NCBI GenBank assembly: GCA_002284615.2
Contig: MU070820.1
Location: 19,217-31,293, forward strand
DNA length: 12,077 bases
DNA from: Dunaliella salina
Lineage: Eukaryota > Chlorophyta > Chlorophyceae > Chlamydomonadales > Dunaliellaceae
Direction: 5' to 3'
This document shows, piece by piece, positions 7,976 through 12,077 of the stretch. The position numbers and the translations under genes are program-made. The stretch's first letter is position 1. Each line of letters opens with the position of its first letter. A model generated the notes under the pieces. That model searched no databases. It had not been told where the DNA came from and saw only the letters and a list, made by a program, of their open reading frames with translations.

Positions 7976-8015
<40 letters not shown>

Positions 8016-8120
8016 GCACGTCTCACATTGTATAGGTTAAAGTTGGGGGGATCTGGGGGAGCATGGTCTGGGTAAAGCTTTGACCAGTTCCATCCTGTTG
8101 GTGCATGTTCCGTTTTCATA
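7547..8120 (-). pseudogene. Low-complexity linker of LINE copy B, after reverse transcriptase
   Basis: This stretch lies between the reverse transcriptase and the YxVxW motif. On the minus strand it gives WSKLYPDHAPPDPPNFNLY, a proline run from the poly-C tract, then NLFDAEDVEVENAPPSSHEN and SHQSRRTRKRK. That looks like a disordered linker with an acidic patch and a basic patch. The frame cannot be followed with confidence past about 7780, and nothing else recognisable is in 7547-7780. Confidence 0.4.
7978..8014. repeat. Poly-G tract of 37 bases
   Basis: An uninterrupted run of 37 G on the plus strand (poly-C in the LINE sense) sits in a proline-coding part of the linker. It probably grew by slippage from a Pro-codon run. 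It could form G-quadruplexes, and its exact length is likely unreliable in the assembly. Confidence 0.95.
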
Positions 8121-8383
8121 ATTTTTGTATATGTTGCATTATTTATGCAGCATGATTCAGGGGTTTTATTGGGCGAGCTGTCTTGGTTGCGAATGATTGT
8201 GCTGATGAGGTCAGGTCACAGACGGTCTGTCCTCAGTCAGAGTGTGGGTGTTGAGGGTATGAGAGAGTCTATTCAGGGCTACAATATGCTTGGTCTTTAC
8301 TTTGCGTCCAAACAGAGATGTGAGTTTGTTCTCGTCAATAGTATATGTGAGGTTATTATTCATCAAAACAGAGAGCCTGTTTA
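8121..8383 (-). pseudogene. Reverse transcriptase C-terminal extension, copy B
   Basis: After the foldback the minus-strand frame resumes YLYLNINRLSVLMNNNLTY, then DENKLTSLFGRKVKTKHIV and RLSHTLNTHTLTEDRPS, before stops. This is the connector after the reverse transcriptase thumb. It continues the frame at 8475-9081, which ends beside the palindrome. Confidence 0.55.
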
Positions 8384-8474
8384 TGTTGAGGTAAAGGTAA
8401 GGCTGGCCGACCACTTGGCCACGCTAGCGCTAGCGTGGCCAAGTGGTTTGCCAGCCTTCCCTAATACCTCAACA
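8384..8474. repeat. 91-bp foldback (palindrome)
   Basis: A perfect 38-bp palindrome centred between 8428 and 8429 (accacttggccacgctagc and its complement) is extended outward. After a 2-base mismatch there are 9-bp arms (8399-8407 and 8450-8458). After a further mismatch of 5 and 6 bases come 10-bp arms tgttgaggta/tacctcaaca (8384-8393 and 8465-8474). It has essentially no loop and would extrude as a cruciform or fold into one long hairpin. It interrupts the reverse transcriptase frame of copy B. I see no clear target-site duplication. Confidence 0.95.
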
Positions 8475-9982
8475 GTTTATGCCTATTTCCATGAGCGCAT
8501 AGGTGCAGTGAGCGCATAGGTGCAGTGGTACAGGCTAAGATTTTAAGGGTGGGTTGCAATGGCATTGAGAGGACTTTTACCATGTGAGTGATGCTGAAGA
8601 GAAGGTAAGGTGCTCCTTGATAGGAGACGTCAAGATCGCTATTGTTGATGCAGAGATATTGCCTGACACGGAGCATGTAGGGTAACTGCTTGAGGATGAA
8701 GTTGGAGGTTTGGTGGGATGGGTTGATTCTCCTGATTGCGTAGTGTCTCAGTTTTTGAATTTGCATTGCCTTGGTGACCCGGCCATGTCTGCCGGCGTTA
8801 TTGAGGCTGGTAGTGAGGGCCGTTGCACATCTTGCATTGTATTTTACTGCAGTGGATGTAGAACCAAGACCATAATTAATTTTGTCTCCCCGTAGGATGG
8901 CTGTGGCAATGCTATGCCAGAGCTTGTACCTCTCTTTGATAACCTTGAGGATACATGTGTCCCAATCCGCGAGGTCCTTCTCAGAGCAAGGTGCCACTGG
9001 AAAGGCATATGCAATGCTGGGGATGATGGCTGTACAAATTATATCCATTGTTTGCCGGTGAGTGGCAAACGAACAAGTCAAGTTTGCCAGTTTTTTGGTG
9101 AGCTTTTCTCCATTTTGTTAAGCTGGGGTTTCCAGTCTAATGTCATGGTGACTTCAACGCCAAAGTGAGTAAATGGATCCCCGGGGCAAATGAATTGGGC
9201 TGGCTTGCCCTGGACCAGTGTTTAATCTTTACATTGACTTCAAGCAAAATCTGCAAAGGACGTGTTGCCCCTTATTTGAATTGTTTGTTGGCTAAGAAGG
9301 TTGCATGTCACCTTTATTTTTGAACCAGAGATGATGAGGTGGGCCCAATCAGCATAGAGGCTTAATTTCTTGGCTTGAATATCATGATGTAGATTAGCAT
9401 ACGTGCCTGTGAGGCAGATGAGGTCGTCTGCAAATGCCCCACTGCTGATTTTGTTCTGGGTTTTCTGTTCCACAGTCTGTGGGTTTTGTTGAGGCATTCA
9501 CATTCATAGCCTCGCCCGCCAGCATGGAGCCAGCGCAGCAGAGGCTCCATGTATATGAGGAAGAGGAAGGGGGAGAGGGTGTTCCCTTGGATGGTCCCCC
9601 TTTCTATAGGGATATCTTTGGAAGTTTGACCAGTAGCTAGACGGACTCTGGTGTGGGCCTCTTGGTATGAATTCTTGACTGTGTCAATGGCGTCCGAGGG
9701 GAAGCCAAGGTCATACATGATCCAGAGCAGCTTGTCATGGTCTGTTGCGTTGAAGGCAGAGGTAAAATCTACAATTAGAGCATATACATCTTAATTAAAG
9801 TGTTTGGGATCTTCAAGGGTCATGATTAGGTTTTGAAGTCGGTGTGTGATGCCTGTGTGTTTCTGGAAACCGCTTGCATAGAGGTGAAGAGGGAGCGACT
9901 CTCTGCGTATTCATAGAGGGTGGTCGTAACCAGGCGTGTCCATAATGTATAGAGGGTGTTGGCCAGGCCAATAGGTCGATTG
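8475..9982 (-). pseudogene. Reverse transcriptase domain of LINE copy B
   Basis: On the minus strand the motifs occur in standard order but across frames. Motif 1 is NRPIGLANTLYTLW at the truncated start (about 9980-9940). Motif A is ALIVDFTSAFNATDHDKLL (about 9723-9785, catalytic Asp in VDF). Motif B is RGTIQGNTLSPFLFLIYM (in the frame 9362-9718). Motif C is FADD at 9423-9434, with both catalytic Asp. The thumb continues in the 206-codon frame 9081-8461 (ADWDTCILKVIKERYKL, then LRHYAIRRINP). FADD and NTLSPFLF are typical of non-LTR elements. Frameshifts between A, B and C and a stop near 9790 abolish function. The upstream part and any endonuclease are missing. Confidence 0.88.
8493..8526. 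repeat. 17-bp tandem duplication
   Basis: gagcgcataggtgcagt occurs twice head to tail (8493-8509 and 8510-8526), just beside the foldback. It is a local duplication in the reverse transcriptase region of copy B. Confidence 0.95.
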
Positions 9983-9989
9983 CTCTCTA

Positions 9990-10313
9990 AGAGTGACGGT
10001 TTTCATTTGCCAGAATGCGTTGCTGATCTCGGAGTTAAAAGTGGGTTGGTGATTGGTCAATTGCTGCAAATTTTGCCAATTTGTGTGGCAGTAAGTGTTG
10101 ATGTTTGCTTCCCCTAATTTGTGCTTGCCATGCATGATTTGTTTTAATTTGTCTTGAAGGTTTGGAGGGGTCCAAAGTTCTGTGTGAGATCCAGGTTTTC
10201 CAATAGGTTAAGCAAGTCAGTACAGATGGTAGAAAGGATTGTCTGCTTGGTTGAGTGAGGTGTCAGCTTGGTGAGGTGACATTGCTGCTTGAAAAGCAAG
10301 TGCGTCAGCACCT
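9990..10313 (-). pseudogene. Post-RNase H linker of LINE copy E/D
   Basis: The minus-strand frame shows GNEGADALAFQAAM (the last RNase H Asp, near 10310), DNPFYHLY, PPNLQDKLKQIMHGKHKLG, NTYCHTNWQNLQQL and FNSEISNAFWQMKTVTL. Each block matches copy B (NEGADACA, DPFHNFYWLS, YHYQRWQKLS, KEISNSFWK). The single clear frame runs 10135-9911, but its last third is already copy B reverse transcriptase. Confidence 0.65.
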
Positions 10314-10688
10314 TCATTGCCAAGGATGCAAGTGTGATTTGACTATGTAAAAGTGTACAGGAGTTTCTGAAAGATTAATATGGTGGATTATGTCGAGGAG
10401 GATTTGTGCATGTAGGTGTGTGGACATGCTCATGGGCTTAAGGATCTGGTCTCTGGTTTGGTTTATTGCTGATGAGCTATCAGTTGCGATGAAAGTGTGC
10501 CCTTGCTGAAGGGCAACCAAGATTGCAGCAAGCTCAGCTCTGTTAATTGTATAAGCTGGGCCATGACCCCTTGGATTTATTGTGCAAGTGAGAGTGTGAG
10601 TCCAATTAATGTTTTCTGGGATGAAGAAATGCAGTGTCATGCGCAGATCATGTCCTGTAGGATGTACTACCTTGGCAACACGAATCAC
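10314..10688 (-). pseudogene. RNase H domain (middle) of LINE copy E/D
   Basis: A 124-codon minus-strand frame includes INRAELAAILVALQQG (catalytic Glu), FIATDSSSAINQTRDQIL (catalytic Asp) and MSTHLHAQILLDIIHHI. It is more divergent from copy B than copy A is, so it belongs to a different subfamily or is older. The first motif, TDGS, is not visible upstream. The frame runs out into a stop just before NEGADA, which sits one frame away. Confidence 0.75.
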
Positions 10689-10769
10689 TTATGGGGTTTG
10701 GTGTTGAGATGGTGGTGTGGTTTACTGGTCCCGGCAGTGTGTGGCCTGCCTCCGCACCACCACCTCCTT

Positions 10770-11053
10770 CGTCCAAGGTGAAGTAACCCTCCATCAGAGG
10801 ACATTGGGCTGCAATAACCAGCAGCATGTTTCTTGCAATGCCTGCCACACTCAGGCATGCTTACTCTCTTGTGCTCGCTTTGCCACACTTCCCTGATTGC
10901 CACGCTGCTGCTCCATCCTTGCCCTCTCCCCAGGGCTTGCTCGGCCTCAGGCCATCATTCCTTTACACATAGAAGGTTGAGATATTCTACTACATCATAT
11001 CCAGATGGCACTACATGTACAAAGCAGAATGTAGAACGTAGGACGTAGAAATT
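10770..11053. other. Unassigned stretch at the 5' side of copy E/D
   Basis: Neither strand gives a protein I can place. By position it is the 5' portion of the E/D insertion. The minus strand has CGRHCKKHAAGYC and the plus strand SCNACHTQACLLSCALC, both Cys-rich but without a family pattern I trust. Near 11028-11048 short gtag/acgtag repeats occur. Confidence 0.35.
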
Positions 11054-11580
11054 CTCAACATAGAGGTCCAGGGAAAATCATCACCCAAAACCCCCTAGAA
11101 CAACCTAACAAATTGGTCACCAACAGTACAATTGACACAACACCAAATGAGCATGTCAGCAAAGCTCATTCATGCAATATCAACCATGTAAGGACATTCA
11201 CCTCACCCTATCCATTTCTGCAAAGTCAAAGCCCGATCTGGTATTATAGGAAATGAAGGAACTGATGCTTGCACTCGCACCGCAGCCTCTCAGACACCAT
11301 AGCCATTGTATTTCCAGGTGCCAGGGACCCTTTCCACAATTTTTATTGGCTTTCATTGAAGACCTCCTCCTCACAAGAAGATGGCATACACCGCTCCCAC
11401 GCTTTCCCCATGCACTACCTCACCAATGACAAACTTAAAGCAAACATACAAAAAAAACGCAAGCTTGGCTCTGCTCACACCTCTGGCTACCACTACCAGA
11501 GATGGCAGAAAGTTAATGATGCCATACCACCTATTACCATTGCAAATACTGAATAACGCAACCCAACCTCCAAACTTGCA
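11054..11580 (+). pseudogene. RNase H C-terminal half and linker, copy C
   Basis: Read across two frames this gives MSMSAKLIHAIS, HPIHFCKVKARSGII and NEGTDAC (last catalytic Asp). In the frame 11269-11556 it continues DPFHNFYWLSLKTSSSQED, HAFPMHYLTNDKLK and GYHYQRWQKVND. A stop in the early part, a stop in the NIM-like region before GHSPHP, and a one-base slip near 11270 break it. Copy B (4298-4800) is the reference for the order. Confidence 0.75.
11575..11580. repeat. SINE target-site duplication, left
   Basis: cttgca here is repeated at 11745-11750. The LINE protein alignment is continuous if the 164 bases between are removed (PTSKLA then the KEISN-like block), so this is the insertion site. 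Confidence 0.75.
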
Positions 11581-11744
11581 TAGGCGGGAACCTGGTGTGG
11601 TTCATTTGGATCACATCCCCGAAAGGGACGTAGAGGTTGTGGGCTCGATTCTGTAGGGGTTTGATAAGGCGGGCCCTTCTGGGTGCTAAGGTCGTTCCCC
11701 TGTGATGCTTGGGGGCTAGTCCCACTTGCGTAGCTTTTCCTTTC
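11581..11744 (+). mobile_element. tRNA-derived SINE-like insertion (164 bp)
   Basis: These 164 bases interrupt copy C and are flanked by cttgca on both sides. The head resembles a tRNA: gtggttcatttgg fits an A box with its D-arm, and ttgtgggctcgattct fits the T-arm with a B box close to GGTTCGATTCC, spaced as in a tRNA gene. The body continues to ggggctagtccc, a small hairpin, and ends gcgtagcttttcctttc. That final block matches the 3' ends of the LINE copies in this window. A SINE borrowing its tail from a partner LINE fits all of this. The T-stem has mismatches, so it is not a working tRNA gene. Confidence 0.7.
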
Positions 11745-11750
11745 CTTGCA
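11745..11750. repeat. SINE target-site duplication, right
   Basis: cttgca, the partner of 11575-11580. LINE coding sequence resumes immediately afterwards. Confidence 0.75.
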
Positions 11751-12077
11751 AACAAAGAGATCAGCAATTCCATCTGGAAAATCCAAGGACTACCCTTAAA
11801 CAGCAAACAAATATAATGAAGTATCGTACGGATGCACTGTAAAATCAGAGTCATGCCTTCAAATTCAACTCTTCCAGTAATGGAAGATGCCCACTATGTG
11901 ATGATATGGACCACATTGACCAAATACTCTTCAGGTGTACAAACTCAACAATGAGCGGGATGCTTACCAACAGACACCATGCACCCTACTGGAGGCACCC
12001 CCTCCTCACGGAGGGTAGGGACCTTCCTTGAGGAAGGCTAGGCAAAAAGCAACTCTCCAGGAAGTGCAAGCTGGGTC
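11751..12077 (+). pseudogene. CCHC knuckle region of LINE copy C, cut by window end
   Basis: After the SINE the polyprotein resumes with TLKQQTNIMKY, then FNSSSNGRCPLCDDMDH and LFRCTNSTMSGM, with NRHHA following. The knuckle at 11888-11938 has three of its four ligands; the His is Gln here (cac to caa). The downstream nuclease domain should lie beyond the window. Confidence 0.7.

Larger units (their letters stand above)
3124..9982 (-). mobile_element. LINE copy B, long 5'-truncated insertion
   Basis: This minus-strand LINE of about 6.9 kb (including internal insertions) starts at 9982, inside reverse transcriptase motif 1 (NRPIGLANTLY). It runs through a linker, PHD, methyltransferase-like domain, RNase H, CCHC and nuclease to a pyrimidine-rich 3' end, CTTTTTCTTC, near 3125. 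It interrupts copy E/D between TLRE and KNIMKY. ctct flanks both sides (3120-3123 and 9983-9986) as a possible 4-bp target-site duplication. 5' truncation is typical of target-primed reverse transcription. Many stops and frame slips show it is dead, but it is the most complete copy here and fixes the domain order. Confidence 0.75.
9983..11053 (-). mobile_element. LINE copy E/D, 5' half (RNase H region)
   Basis: This is the upstream half of the minus-strand copy whose 3' half is 2212-3123. Recognisable protein begins at about 10760 with the middle of RNase H and runs to TLRE at 9983, where copy B's reverse transcriptase starts abruptly. An RNase H followed directly by reverse transcriptase motif 1 is not a natural order, which shows the junction is an insertion. 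The far end at 11053 meets copy C. Confidence 0.7.
11054..12077 (+). mobile_element. LINE copy C: continuation of copy A
   Basis: The plus-strand sequence resumes RNase H exactly where copy A stops. From the Leu codon at 11054 to LIHAIS there are 43 codons, against 42 in copy B from the matching point. It then runs through GIIGNEGTDACTRTAA, DPFHNFYWLSLKTS and YHYQRWQKVND, the SINE, TLKQQTNIMKY, and a CCHC knuckle at 11888-11938, reaching the window edge. The fit in strand, position and length argues that A and C are one element split by E/D. Confidence 0.7.

Noticed and set aside
7835..8119. Proline-rich secreted or wall protein suggested by the long Pro run
   Set aside because: The run comes from the homopolymer tract, and the flanks fit the LINE linker.
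8145..8519. 124-codon plus-strand ORF across the foldback
   Set aside because: It reads antisense to the reverse transcriptase extension and through the palindrome; the minus strand has the conserved motifs.
9911..10313. A novel RNase H followed directly by reverse transcriptase gene order
   Set aside because: The junction at 9982/9983 is where copy B inserted into E/D; the RNase H copy continues at 3119 and below.
10833..11048. Plus-strand Cys-rich ORF as a zinc-finger gene
   Set aside because: Cysteine spacing does not fit a known finger and there is no related copy in the window.
11620..11660. Genuine tRNA gene
   Set aside because: The B box is near consensus, but the acceptor and T stems do not pair well; flanking target duplications and the LINE-like tail point to a SINE.

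Overview
The window looks like nuclear DNA from a repeat-rich eukaryote. I see no intact host gene, rRNA, tRNA or operon-like layout. Almost all of it is decayed non-LTR retrotransposon (LINE) sequence. The reading frames are recognisable but broken by frameshifts and stops, and related copies lie on both strands. The domain set (reverse transcriptase, RNase H, CCHC knuckle, C-terminal PD-(D/E)XK-like nuclease) recalls the Dualen/RandI group described from Chlamydomonas, so a green alga with a large genome is my best guess. The lineage is inference only.

Layout. 1-384 is an array of short repeats with 74-bp periodicity and an internal inverted repeat. 385-2211 is the 5' half of an old plus-strand LINE copy (copy A), interrupted inside its RNase H domain. 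Its other half resumes at 11054 and runs off the window (copy C). Between them lies a minus-strand LINE copy (copy E/D) in two pieces, 9983-11053 and 2212-3123. That copy is split by a younger minus-strand insertion (copy B, 3124-9982). Copy B carries its own insertion, a 3'-end LINE fragment at about 5005-5732 (copy X), and a 91-bp foldback at 8384-8474. Copy C carries a 164-bp tRNA-like SINE at 11581-11744. The window is thus a nested stack: A/C is oldest, then E/D, then B, then X; the SINE and foldback are separate additions.

Reading copy B from its 5' side (high coordinates) and using copy A as a check, the family's protein order is: reverse transcriptase; low-complexity linker; short YxVxWxP motif; PHD-type zinc finger; second VEWxP motif with an acidic stretch; a domain whose motif pattern resembles PCIF1-type adenine-N6 methyltransferases; RNase H; CCHC knuckle; PD-(D/E)XK-like nuclease. 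Copy A shows the methyltransferase tail and RNase H start in one uninterrupted frame, so they are true neighbours. No APE endonuclease or ORF1 is visible because copy B is 5'-truncated inside the reverse transcriptase.

The 3' ends of E/D, B and X share a hairpin followed by a pyrimidine-rich tail near GTAGnCTTTTC. The SINE ends the same way, which suggests this LINE lineage mobilises it. All assignments come from reading the sequence by eye; no database search was run.
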